Below, one piece after another: positions 1 to 6,397 of a stretch of DNA of 10,751 nucleotides. The stretch lies in the NCBI GenBank assembly GCA_011524805.1, contig WTJO01000079.1, positions 1 to 10,751 on the forward strand. The letters run 5' to 3'. Source of the stretch: Alphaproteobacteria bacterium. Lineage in GTDB: Bacteria > Pseudomonadota > Alphaproteobacteria > Puniceispirillales > Puniceispirillaceae. Below the pieces are notes generated by a model, which did not search any database, was not told the DNA's origin, and was given only the letters and a program-made list of their open reading frames with translations. Position 1 is the stretch's first letter, and each line of letters starts with the position of its first letter. The position numbers and the translations under genes are program-made.

Positions 1-580
1 GCGAATTATCCAGAATATTCTGATCCCCTGTATAGGCATGGATGGTGGTCATATTGCCTGATATAATCCCAAAGGCTTCATTCATTACTTTGGCCATTGG
101 TGCAAGGCAGTTTGTGGTGCATGACGCATTAGAGACGATTAGATGATCTGCTGTCATCTGCTCATGGTTAACGCCGTACACAACGGTATGATCAGCACCT
201 GAAGCAGGCGCCGAGATAAGCACTTTTTTCGCGCCTGCATCAAGATGGGCAGAGGCTTTGTCACGGCTGTTAAATTTACCAGAACATTCAAGCACCACAT
301 CAATGCCAAGCTCTGCATGCGGCAGGTCTTGCGGATTGCGCTCATGGGTAAGTCTGATAGCTGCACCCGTGCCAATATCAAGCGTCTCGCCATCAAGTCT
401 GATATCACCTTTGAATTTGCCATGGGTTGAATCAAATTCAAGCAAATGCGCCATGATATCTGCCGAACCGGGTGAATTTATCGAAACAATTTCAATCTCA
501 TCATGCCCGTTTTCGGCTAGCGCCCGCAGAACCAGCCGTCCAATCCGGCCAAACCCGTTAATCGCAATCCGTGTTGTCAT
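1..580 (-). CDS. gap: Type I glyceraldehyde-3-phosphate dehydrogenase, C-terminus cut by window edge
   Basis: Cytosolic enzyme of glycolysis/gluconeogenesis that converts glyceraldehyde-3-phosphate, phosphate and NAD(P)+ to 1,3-bisphosphoglycerate. The first 193 residues are present; a full family member has about 335. The Rossmann nucleotide-binding motif INGFGRIGR lies at residues 7-15. The active-site block NASCTTNC is at 151-158 with the catalytic cysteine at 154, and TTIHAYTGDQ at 178-187 supplies the catalytic histidine 181. The ATG at 578-580 is chosen because the protein then begins exactly at the family N-terminus (MTTRIAING); a purine-rich AAGAGAG lies about 11 nt upstream. It follows tkt by 47 nt on the same strand, so the two are probably co-transcribed, perhaps with pgk beyond the window. 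Oddity: the position after the second beta strand, usually Asp in NAD-specific enzymes, is Ser36 (sequence INSPGSAD), so NADP use is possible. Confidence 0.97.
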   Translation of the reverse strand, partial: MTTRIAINGFGRIGRLVLRALAENGHDEIEIVSINSPGSADIMAHLLEFDSTHGKFKGDIRLDGETLDIGTGAAIRLTHERNPQDLPHAELGIDVVLECSGKFNSRDKASAHLDAGAKKVLISAPASGADHTVVYGVNHEQMTADHLIVSNASCTTNCLAPMAKVMNEAFGIISGNMTTIHAYTGDQNILDNS

Positions 581-627
581 ATGCTTTTTGTTCTCTCTTA
601 TAGGTTTGTCTGAGAATGCTATATTGG

Positions 628-2637
628 CTAAGCTTTTTTCGCCACCTCAATTATAGCCTCTGCTGTAATGCCGAAATGTGAATATAGATCAGATGCCGGT
701 GCTGACGCACCAAAGCTGGACATGCCAATAAAGCTACCACGTCCGCCCGTTAGCTGATGCCATCCCATTTCAATCCCTGCTTCTATGATTACCAGTCTGG
801 TGTCTGTGCCGAGCAGACTGTCAATATAGCTCTGTTCCTGCGCCAGCAGAATATCAAGTGATGGCACAGAAACTAGCCGTGTAGATGTGCCGTCTGCTTC
901 CAGCTGCTTCTGTGCATCATGGGCAATGGCGACTTCAGAGCCTGTCGCAATCAGTGTTACCTCTGGCGCGCCGGCTGTCTCGGGGCGCACTATATAGCCG
1001 CCTTTTGCTGATTTCAGCGGGGCGATATCGTCTCCCAGCCGCATTTGTGGTAATCCCTGACGTGACAGTGCCAGCACAGACGGGCCTGTTCTGTTATCAA
1101 GTGCCATCTGCCAGCATTCGGCTGTCTCAACTACATCACAAGGGCGGAAGACAGTCAGATTGGGAATAGCCCGCAACGCCGCCAGATGCTCAACTGGCTG
1201 GTGAGTAGGGCCATCTTCGCCAAGCCCGATTGAATCATGTGTCATAACATAGATAACACGCTGACCCATCAGTGCAGACAGTCTGATTGACGGGCGGCAA
1301 TAATCTGTGAAGACCAGAAATGTGCCACCATAGGGCACGATTCCGCCGTGAAGCGCGATACCGTTCATCGCGGCCGCCATACCATGTTCACGCACGCCAT
1401 AATAGATATAGCTGCCAGCATAATTATCTGCAGAAAAGCCGTCTTGCGTATCTGCCTTTGTGTTGTTTGAGCCTGTCAGGTCAGCAGAGCCACCCATCAA
1501 ATTAGGCACAGTTTCAACGAGATGATTGATCGTCATCTGGCTGGCAACACGGCTGGCTAACTTGGCTGGCTCTGCCACCAGCTTGGCCTTAAGACCGGCT
1601 ATTGCCTGTGCTGTCTGTGCAGAGATATCGCCTGTCTGTTCCTGACTGAATTGGTCTGATTGAGGGCTTGCCTCCAGCCGTGCCTGCCATGCATCACAGT
1701 CAGCTTTGCCGCGCGCACCCGCCGCCAGCCAGTCAGTTTTGACCTGTTCAGGAATGTCAAAAGGTGCATGAGGCCAGCCAATTGCCTGTCTTGTGGCGGC
1801 AATCTCGTCATCTCCCAGTGGCGAGCCATGCGCCTTTGAGGTACCTGCCTTTGCAGGTGAGCCTTTGCCGATAACAGTTTTACAGCGCACCAGTGTAGGG
1901 CGAGAGAGATCAGATTTTGCGGCTGTTATTGCGCTGTCTGTAGCGTCCATATCATGGCCATCACATGACAGCACCTGCCAGCCTGCTGCCTCAAAACGTT
2001 TTGATATATCCTCCGAGACAGACAGATCAGTAGGCCCGTCAATCGAAATGCTGTTATCATCAAACAGCACAATCAGCCGCCCCAGTTTGAGATGACCTGC
2101 CAGCGAAATAGCTTCCTGCGAAATTCCCTCCATCAGACAGCCATCACCCGCCATGACATAGGTGAAATGAGATACCAGCTCATCTCCATAGCGTGCATTA
2201 AGATGACGCTCGGCCATTGCCATCCCAACCGCATTGGCAATGCCCTGTCCCAGCGGGCCTGTGGTTGTTTCAATACCTGACGCATGTCCAAATTCAGGGT
2301 GGCCTGCTGTCTTTGCGCCTAATTGTCTGAACTGGCGCAAATCATCCATTGTCATATCTTGATAGCCTGTCAGATGAAGCAGGGCATATATCAGCATCGA
2401 GCCATGGCCAGCAGATAGAACAAATCTGTCTCTGTCAGGCCAATGCGGACGCATCGGATCAAATTTTAGATGCCGCGCGAATAATACGGTAGCAACATCT
2501 GCAAATCCCATCGGCGCGCCGGGGTGTCCTGAATTTGCTGCCTGTACAGCGTCCATTGACAACGCTCTGATGGCATTGGCCATATCGGTATTTACAGGCG
2601 AAGGCGGAGAGAGAGGCGGCAGAGAAGAAGTCATCAT
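628..2637 (-). CDS. tkt: Transketolase
   Basis: Thiamine-diphosphate enzyme of the pentose phosphate pathway (and Calvin cycle where present) that moves two-carbon ketol units between sugar phosphates. At 669 residues it has the usual full length. Visible signatures: SGHPGAPMG at 36-44 with substrate-binding His38; the TPP/metal motif GDGCLMEG at 164-171 followed by [11 protein letters not shown] around residue 415-420, containing the glutamate that activates the cofactor; and [14 protein letters not shown], the second transketolase signature. Relative to E. coli TktA there is a short Pro/Ser-rich N-terminal extension (LPPLSPPSP) before the conserved [12 protein letters not shown]. Two adjacent ATG codons open the frame; AGGA lies 4 nt before the first and 7 nt before the second, so Met2 may be the real start. 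It lies immediately upstream of gap in the same direction and is divergent from the small gene at 3142. Confidence 0.97.
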   Translation of the reverse strand: MMTSSLPPLSPPSPVNTDMANAIRALSMDAVQAANSGHPGAPMGFADVATVLFARHLKFDPMRPHWPDRDRFVLSAGHGSMLIYALLHLTGYQDMTMDDLRQFRQLGAKTAGHPEFGHASGIETTTGPLGQGIANAVGMAMAERHLNARYGDELVSHFTYVMAGDGCLMEGISQEAISLAGHLKLGRLIVLFDDNSISIDGPTDLSVSEDISKRFEAAGWQVLSCDGHDMDATDSAITAAKSDLSRPTLVRCKTVIGKGSPAKAGTSKAHGSPLGDDEIAATRQAIGWPHAPFDIPEQVKTDWLAAGARGKADCDAWQARLEASPQSDQFSQEQTGDISAQTAQAIAGLKAKLVAEPAKLASRVASQMTINHLVETVPNLMGGSADLTGSNNTKADTQDGFSADNYAGSYIYYGVREHGMAAAMNGIALHGGIVPYGGTFLVFTDYCRPSIRLSALMGQRVIYVMTHDSIGLGEDGPTHQPVEHLAALRAIPNLTVFRPCDVVETAECWQMALDNRTGPSVLALSRQGLPQMRLGDDIAPLKSAKGGYIVRPETAGAPEVTLIATGSEVAIAHDAQKQLEADGTSTRLVSVPSLDILLAQEQSYIDSLLGTDTRLVIIEAGIEMGWHQLTGGRGSFIGMSSFGASAPASDLYSHFGITAEAIIEVAKKA

Positions 2638-2688
2638 ATTATCCTAAATCACAAGGCAAGATAGAGTGAGACGAAATTAACTGCACCA

Positions 2689-2709
2689 TATTACCGGCCG
2701 GACATAATA
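2689..2709. repeat. Inverted repeat in the tkt leader (possible operator)
   Basis: TATTA at 2689-2693 and TAATA at 2705-2709 are perfect inverted arms 11 nt apart, and the spacer contains the self-complementary octamer CCGGCCGG at 2694-2701. It lies 52-72 nt before the tkt start, inside the predicted 5' leader. The symmetry suggests a dimeric regulator site or a short RNA hairpin. No specific regulator is assigned. Confidence 0.4.
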
Positions 2710-2720
2710 CTGACGCACCC

Positions 2721-2734
2721 GCCGCTCAGGCGGC
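2721..2734. repeat. GC-rich hairpin in the tkt leader
   Basis: GCCGC (2721-2725) and GCGGC (2730-2734) form a perfect 5-bp stem closed by a 4-nt loop, within the predicted tkt leader. No T tract follows on either strand, so it does not look like a terminator. It could stabilise the mRNA 5' end. Confidence 0.45.
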
Positions 2735-2764
2735 ATGGCTGTTCAGGCTGGTTGTCATATGATG

Positions 2765-2794
2765 ATGATAATCGCATGCCGCGCACAATGCCAA
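2765..2794 (-). promoter_or_regulatory. Probable sigma70-type promoter for tkt-gap
   Basis: Reading the minus strand, TTGGCA (2794-2789; five of six matches to TTGACA) is followed after 18 nt by TATCAT (2770-2765; five of six matches to TATAAT). Transcription would begin near 2758, giving a tkt leader of about 120 nt that includes both inverted repeats at 2689-2734. This is the best two-box match found between tkt and the divergent gene. It is a consensus match only. Confidence 0.45.
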
Positions 2795-3004
2795 TCTTCT
2801 GCTGATTCGTCAATCTCATCATGACCAAAATAACCGCGTTGACGTTGTTCATATGGTCGGCTTAAAAAAACATATCTGATGCCAAGGCTGCTGAAACTGT
2901 TGAATTAAAAGGAATGATAGATTGGGAATGTGATGTAAGATTGGATAGCAAGCTGTTGTGCATCTTGTTTTTTTTTCTTAATTGACGCACTCTTCGAGAG
3001 ATGA

Positions 3005-3018
3005 TCGCACCTGTGCGA
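3005..3018. repeat. Perfect 14-bp dyad (possible operator)
   Basis: TCGCAC and GTGCGA are perfect inverted arms around a central CT. The symmetry fits a dimeric repressor half-site pair better than an RNA hairpin, because the loop would be only two bases unless the last pair opens. It lies 124 nt upstream of the coiled-coil gene at 3142. A TTGACG box starts at 2982 but has no matching -10 element. Confidence 0.35.
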
Positions 3019-3141
3019 AAATCTGTGTAACAGGGCAAATGCCAATGCATCGCCACGAACGTATATACAGAATTTTCTTACTGCATTTTAAGGTGTGTCC
3101 TAATAGCTAACTTCGGTTTTTGATAAAATCAGACAGGTCAG

Positions 3142-3396
3142 ATGAGCGAATCTATCGAACAAGCCTTTCAGGCATTGCAGACTGCACTTGTATCTCTGGA
3201 ACGCGCTGTCTCAGAGCGGGCAGAGATGATTCACACTGATGCAGGACAGGCTGATACAGGCGCAACAGAGGCGTCAGCTAGTCTGTCAGCAGCAGAAAAA
3301 GAGGCTGTTCAGGATGAGCTGGCGCGGCTGAAATCACTGGTTAGCGAAGCCAGCGGTCTTATCCTGTCATCTCAGAATAGCGGCGGGGCAAGCTAG
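3142..3396 (+). CDS. Small coiled-coil protein, DUF4164-like, paired with zapA
   Basis: An 84-residue acidic protein with no signal peptide or membrane segment, so it is probably cytosolic. Two helical stretches with heptad-like spacing (about residues 4-30, rich in Leu and Glu, and 49-75, AEKEAVQDELARLKSLVSEA) are joined by a Thr/Ala/Ser-rich linker, which suggests a coiled-coil dimer. Short coiled-coil proteins of the DUF4164 type commonly sit directly upstream of zapA in alphaproteobacteria; I assign the family from position, size and composition, not from a catalytic motif. The ATG at 3142 has a short AGG 4 nt upstream, a weak ribosome-binding site. The stop codon overlaps the ribosome-binding region of zapA, so the two are probably translated together. 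A role in cell division is inferred from that pairing only. Confidence 0.75.
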   Translation: MSESIEQAFQALQTALVSLERAVSERAEMIHTDAGQADTGATEASASLSAAEKEAVQDELARLKSLVSEASGLILSSQNSGGAS

Positions 3397-3406
3397 GGGA
3401 ACAATT

Positions 3407-3721
3407 ATGGCACAGACAGTTGTAAGCGTAACCTTGAATGGTCAGTCCTATCAGATGGGATGTGATGAGGGCAGTGAAGATCATATTCTGGCACTTGCTG
3501 CCGATGTTGATTCGCGGCTTCAGCAACTCAAATCACAGGCAGGTCAGGTGCCTGAAAGCTGGCTTCTGGCGATTGTATCTATCATGATGGCAGACGAGGT
3601 GGCCAGCGCCAGCCAGAGCCAGCCAGCCAACTCTCCGAAAATAGACACCAATGCGATTGCCGAGAAGATTGAACAGGCCGCAATGCGGATAAACACTATC
3701 ACGGCAACACTTGCGAAATAA
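3407..3721 (+). CDS. zapA: Cell division protein ZapA
   Basis: ZapA binds FtsZ at midcell and promotes bundling of FtsZ filaments. This 104-residue product has the family layout. An N-terminal beta-rich head (VSVTLNGQSYQMGCDEGSEDHILALAADVDSRLQQL, residues about 6-42) matches the pattern of ING.xY.lxCdxGqE..l..LA..vd in alphaproteobacterial ZapA. A helix (LLAIVSIMMADEVASA, about 52-67) and a C-terminal coiled coil (from about residue 78) follow; the coiled coil mediates dimerisation. AGGGGA at 3395-3400 sits 6 nt before the ATG and overlaps the stop of the upstream coiled-coil gene. The 6S RNA follows directly, and its promoter appears to overlap the end of this gene. Confidence 0.92.
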   Translation: MAQTVVSVTLNGQSYQMGCDEGSEDHILALAADVDSRLQQLKSQAGQVPESWLLAIVSIMMADEVASASQSQPANSPKIDTNAIAEKIEQAAMRINTITATLAK

Positions 3722-3739
3722 CGCAGTTTGGCCTAGAAG
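3711..3739 (+). promoter_or_regulatory. Probable promoter of the 6S RNA gene, overlapping the zapA stop codon
   Basis: TTGCGA (3711-3716), a 17-nt spacer and TAGAAG (3734-3739) each match four of six sigma70 consensus positions. The spacing predicts initiation at about 3746, exactly where the closing stem of the 6S RNA begins, which is independent support. The -35 box lies inside the last codons of zapA. Confidence 0.5.
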
Positions 3740-3745
3740 TCAGAA

Positions 3746-3908
3746 GTGATGATGGCTGGCCAGTGCGTCAGGCCTTTCAATCCCTGGGACCATAATCTTC
3801 TGTAGGGAGCTGCCTCTGATAGAGCCGAGGCTTTATTATCGCGGCGCCCACCTGTTTAACAGGTCACAGAGGATGAAACATGCCAACGGCTGGACTGGCT
3901 GTCATCAC
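3746..3908 (+). ncRNA. ssrS: 6S RNA
   Basis: 6S RNA mimics an open promoter and sequesters the housekeeping sigma-RNA polymerase holoenzyme, usually in stationary phase. The ends are set by a long closing stem: GTGATGA (3746-3752) pairs with TCATCAC (3902-3908), and GCCAGT (3759-3764) pairs with ACTGGC (3894-3899). The length of 163 nt is typical. Internal blocks familiar from alphaproteobacterial 6S RNAs are visible: CTTCTGTAGGGAGCTGCC, TCTGATAGAGCCG, GCGGCGCCCACCTG, and the small hairpin ACCTG-TTTAA-CAGGT at 3849-3863. It sits between zapA and the 5-formyl-THF cyclo-ligase gene, the standard proteobacterial position. The identification rests on remembered consensus, the fold and the gene order; a covariance-model scan would confirm it. 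Confidence 0.88.
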
Positions 3909-3909
3909 C

Positions 3910-3938
3910 TTATATCATCACCTGCTGACGTGTATAAT
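3910..3938 (+). promoter_or_regulatory. Possible promoter for the fau-ymdB pair
   Basis: A perfect TATAAT at 3933-3938 lies 17 nt downstream of TTATAT (3910-3915; three of six -35 matches). Initiation would be near 3945, leaving a leader of about 28 nt before fau. Read-through from the 6S RNA promoter is the alternative, since no terminator separates them. Confidence 0.35.
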
Positions 3939-3972
3939 GCGGTCAGCCAGAGCGTGAAATGCTTACAACGAT

Positions 3973-4587
3973 ATGAATGCTGAAACTGAAGATATAGCTG
4001 CGGACAAGGCTGAGGCGCGCACCCTCTATGCCGCGCACAGAGCATCAGCCCACAAGGCACAGACAGATGCTGCAAGCCGGCTGGCAGACCAGCTTTCAAC
4101 CCTTCAGACAGCGTTGCCTGAACATATCAGGGCAGGCAGCATTATTGCAGGCTTCTGGCCATACCGCTCCGAGATTGACTGCCGCCCCTTGCTGGCATCC
4201 TGTAGACAGGCAGGCATGATAACCGCTCTGCCTGTGACAGGTGAAGATGCAACCCCGCTTACATTCCGCCGCTTTTCTGATGATACCGCGCTAATATCTG
4301 GCAGATTTGGCATTACAGAGCCGTCCGAAACCGCAGAGATGCTGGTGCCTGATATTATACTCGCGCCTCTTCTGGCATGTGATATGCGCGGTTTCAGGCT
4401 TGGATATGGCGGCGGCTTTTATGACAGGACAGTGGCCAGCCTGAACGCATCAGCTAAAAAGGTCACGATTATCGGTGCCGGATATGATATACAGCTTGTC
4501 CGGCATGTGCCGGTGGGCGCATTTGACCAGCCGCTTGACGGCATGCTAACCCCGTCACGCTTTGTTCAGTTTGATAAGGATAGATGA
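3973..4587 (+). CDS. fau: 5-formyltetrahydrofolate cyclo-ligase (methenyl-THF synthetase)
   Basis: Uses ATP to turn 5-formyl-tetrahydrofolate into 5,10-methenyl-tetrahydrofolate, returning a stored folate form to one-carbon metabolism in the cytosol. The 204-residue protein has the family's two landmarks: FWPYRSEID at 61-69, which contacts substrate, and the phosphate/ATP loop RLGYGGGFYDR at 142-152, preceded by PLLACD where relatives usually have PL.AFD. The N-terminal basic helix (DKAEARTLYAAHR) fits the usual K..lR....R pattern. No clear Shine-Dalgarno sequence precedes the ATG at 3973, and an in-frame stop at 3955-3957 limits upstream alternatives. Location just after 6S RNA matches the ssrS-ygfA arrangement known from E. 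coli. The last 4 nt overlap the next gene. Confidence 0.93.
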   Translation: MNAETEDIAADKAEARTLYAAHRASAHKAQTDAASRLADQLSTLQTALPEHIRAGSIIAGFWPYRSEIDCRPLLASCRQAGMITALPVTGEDATPLTFRRFSDDTALISGRFGITEPSETAEMLVPDIILAPLLACDMRGFRLGYGGGFYDRTVASLNASAKKVTIIGAGYDIQLVRHVPVGAFDQPLDGMLTPSRFVQFDKDR

Positions 4588-5441
4588 TGACCAGGCCAGC
4601 TACCATCCATGAGATTGGCGATAAATCGGACACGGAATACAGGATTCTGTTTTTAGGAGATATTGTAGGGCGCGCGGCACGCAATGCCATTCAAGACCAG
4701 CTGCCTCAGATAAAATCTGATTTTGGCATTGATGCGGCAATTGTGAATTGTGAAAATGCAGCAGGCGGGTTTGGAGTCACTCCGGAGATTTGTGACAGGC
4801 TGTTTGAGGCCGGATGTGACGTGCTGACCACAGGCAATCATGTATTTGATAAAGGCGAAATTTCGCCCTATCTTGAACGCCAGAACAGGCTTATCAGGCC
4901 GGTAAATATGGGCGCCGAATTTCCGGGGGCTGGCCATGTGACTATCACGCTTGATTCTGGGATGCGGCTGGCGGTTATCAATGTGATGTGCAATCTGTTT
5001 ATGGCTGAAAATGCGAATGCCTTTATGGTGATGAAACAGCTCATGCAGACCATCATGCTTGGTCGTGATGCAGATGTGATTGTGGTAGATGTGCATGGTG
5101 AAGCGACCTCGGAAAAAAATGCTATGGGGCATTTTCTGGATGGGCAGGCCAGTCTGGTGGTTGGTACCCACACCCATATACCGACCGCGGATCATAGAAT
5201 TCTGGCTGCAGGCACAGCCTATCAGACAGATGCCGGCATGTGTGGCAATTATGATTCGGTGATTGGCATGGACAAGCTGGCAGCAACATCGCGCTTCACT
5301 GGCGAGCGGAAAGGTAGCCTGTCTGTAGCATCAGGTGAGCCCAGCCTGTGCGGGCTGGTGGTCGATATTAACAGGCAATCAGGGTTGGCACATGCCATTT
5401 ATCCATTCCGGACAGGCGGTGCGCTTAGCCAGACTATCTAG
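4584..5441 (+). CDS. YmdB-family metallophosphoesterase (TIGR00282)
   Basis: A calcineurin-like phosphoesterase of the YmdB type. Bacillus subtilis YmdB hydrolyses 2',3'-cyclic AMP; the substrate here is unknown. The metal-site residues are all visible: GDIVG (Asp26), VNCENAAGGFG (Glu57, Asn58), TTGNHVFD (Asn85, His86), VDVHGEATSEK (His181) and GTHTH (His206, His208). It has 285 residues, about 17 more than most relatives at the N-terminus, where family members usually begin near the RILFLGDIVG strand (residue 20 here). No internal Met or Val/Leu start gives the short form with a good ribosome site, so the ATG overlapping the fau stop (ATGA) is retained. That overlap suggests translational coupling with fau. 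Confidence 0.92.
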   Translation: MMTRPATIHEIGDKSDTEYRILFLGDIVGRAARNAIQDQLPQIKSDFGIDAAIVNCENAAGGFGVTPEICDRLFEAGCDVLTTGNHVFDKGEISPYLERQNRLIRPVNMGAEFPGAGHVTITLDSGMRLAVINVMCNLFMAENANAFMVMKQLMQTIMLGRDADVIVVDVHGEATSEKNAMGHFLDGQASLVVGTHTHIPTADHRILAAGTAYQTDAGMCGNYDSVIGMDKLAATSRFTGERKGSLSVASGEPSLCGLVVDINRQSGLAHAIYPFRTGGALSQTI

Positions 5442-5484
5442 TCGAGATACACTATTTCGGCAGATAGTATGCCTGAAAAACACA

Positions 5485-5490
5485 TATAAT
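5485..5490 (+). promoter_or_regulatory. Isolated -10 element upstream of yebC
   Basis: A perfect TATAAT lies 119 nt before yebC, but no recognisable -35 box lies 16-18 nt upstream and there is no TGn extension. It is also upstream of the terminator-like hairpin at 5509, which argues against it driving yebC unless that hairpin is weak. Confidence 0.2.
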
Positions 5491-5508
5491 TTTATGCTGG
5501 TATGCAAC

Positions 5509-5538
5509 TGGCCAAGCCGTTATGCTAGGCCATATTTT
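5509..5538 (+). terminator. Probable intrinsic terminator after ymdB
   Basis: TGGCC (5509-5513) pairs with GGCCA (5528-5532). After one A/A mismatch, AGC (5515-5517) pairs with GCT (5524-5526) around a 6-nt loop. The stem is followed by TATTTT. Its place between ymdB and yebC fits the end of the fau-ymdB transcript. The U tract is short and interrupted, so termination may be partial. Confidence 0.45.
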
Positions 5539-5609
5539 CAGCCATGGCGCATATCGCTGTGCCGGGGCGGTTATAACAGATAAACACGGTATCAAGGCAG
5601 GAGTTCGGC

Positions 5610-6353
5610 ATGGCAGGCCATTCCAAATTCAAAAATATTCAGCATCGCAAAGGCGCCCAGGATAAAAAGCGCGCGAAAATCTTTACCCGTCTTATTAAGG
5701 AGTTGGCCGTTGCCGCGCGTGATGGCACAGACCCTGCCTCAAATCCGCGCCTGCGCACCGCACTGGCGGCAGCACGGGCAGCCAATATGCCAAAAGATAA
5801 TATCGAACGTGTGCTGAAAAAGGCTGAAGGCGGCGAGGGCGAGCTATATGAAGAAATCCGCTATGAAGGCTATGGCACAGGCGGCACTGCCTTTATTGTG
5901 GAAGCGCTGACAGATAACAGAAACCGCACAGCATCCGAAGTACGTGCGGCCTTCTCAAAATTTGGCGGCTCACTGGGTGAGACAGGCTCGGTAAGTTTTA
6001 TGTTTGACAAGGTTGGCCAGATTATCCTGACAGCTGATGCCGGCGATGCTGATAGCGTATTTGAAACAGCACTAGAAGCAGGTGCCGATAATGTTGAATC
6101 AGATGAAACAGGCCATGTGATAACCACAGCACCAGAAGATTTTGCCAGTGCCAGAGATCAGATCGAAGATACTTTTGGCGCACCAGAAGAAGCACAAATT
6201 ACATGGGTGCCGCAAAATACGCTTGAAGTTGATGAAGATCAGGCAAAAACATTGCTGAAATTCATTGATGTGCTTGAAGATAATGATGATGTGCAGAATA
6301 TATCATTTAATTTTGAAATTTCTGATGAGGTCATGGCAAAAATTGATGGCTAG
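5610..6353 (+). CDS. yebC: YebC/TACO1 family protein
   Basis: Long annotated as a transcriptional regulator. Recent work on bacterial YebC-type proteins and mitochondrial TACO1 points to a ribosome-associated role that relieves stalling, notably on proline-rich sequences. The 247-residue product is full length. The N-terminal signature [18 protein letters not shown], with the following basic helix [14 protein letters not shown], is diagnostic; the central block [24 protein letters not shown] (residues 84-107) and [17 protein letters not shown] are also typical. The C-terminal third is strongly acidic. AGGAG sits 6 nt before the ATG, a strong ribosome-binding site. It heads the ruv cluster, as in many alphaproteobacteria and gammaproteobacteria, separated from ruvC by 44 nt. 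Confidence 0.96.
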   Translation: MAGHSKFKNIQHRKGAQDKKRAKIFTRLIKELAVAARDGTDPASNPRLRTALAAARAANMPKDNIERVLKKAEGGEGELYEEIRYEGYGTGGTAFIVEALTDNRNRTASEVRAAFSKFGGSLGETGSVSFMFDKVGQIILTADAGDADSVFETALEAGADNVESDETGHVITTAPEDFASARDQIEDTFGAPEEAQITWVPQNTLEVDEDQAKTLLKFIDVLEDNDDVQNISFNFEISDEVMAKIDG

Positions 6354-6397
6354 GGCTGAATATCAGATGCTTTTAGGCGCATATAGGGGGTGAGTTA

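Larger units (their letters stand above)
2638..3141. other. Divergent intergenic region with no convincing gene
   Basis: About 504 nt separate the divergently transcribed tkt and the coiled-coil gene at 3142. The tkt-proximal third holds a good minus-strand promoter and two inverted repeats. The middle is AT-rich and contains a promoter-like pair, a nine-T tract (2968-2976) and short open frames without believable start sites. A perfect 14-bp dyad sits at 3005-3018. I could not find a plus-strand promoter with both boxes for the gene at 3142; TAAAAT at 3124-3129 is too close to its start codon to be persuasive. Confidence 0.7.

Noticed and set aside
2914..2985. A 23-codon frame ending in a hydrophobic stretch, possibly a membrane microprotein
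   Set aside because: The hydrophobicity comes mainly from the T9 tract encoding Phe, and the only purine-rich ribosome site abuts the ATG with no spacing.
3089..3105. TTAA/CTAA pair considered as a CtrA binding site
   Set aside because: The half-sites are 8 nt apart rather than 7 and one half deviates from TTAA.
4653..5195. Long minus-strand reading frame of 180 codons opposite ymdB
   Set aside because: It is antisense to a gene with all its metallophosphoesterase motifs intact, has no ribosome-binding site of note and has a low-complexity His/Ile/Arg-rich product typical of shadow frames.
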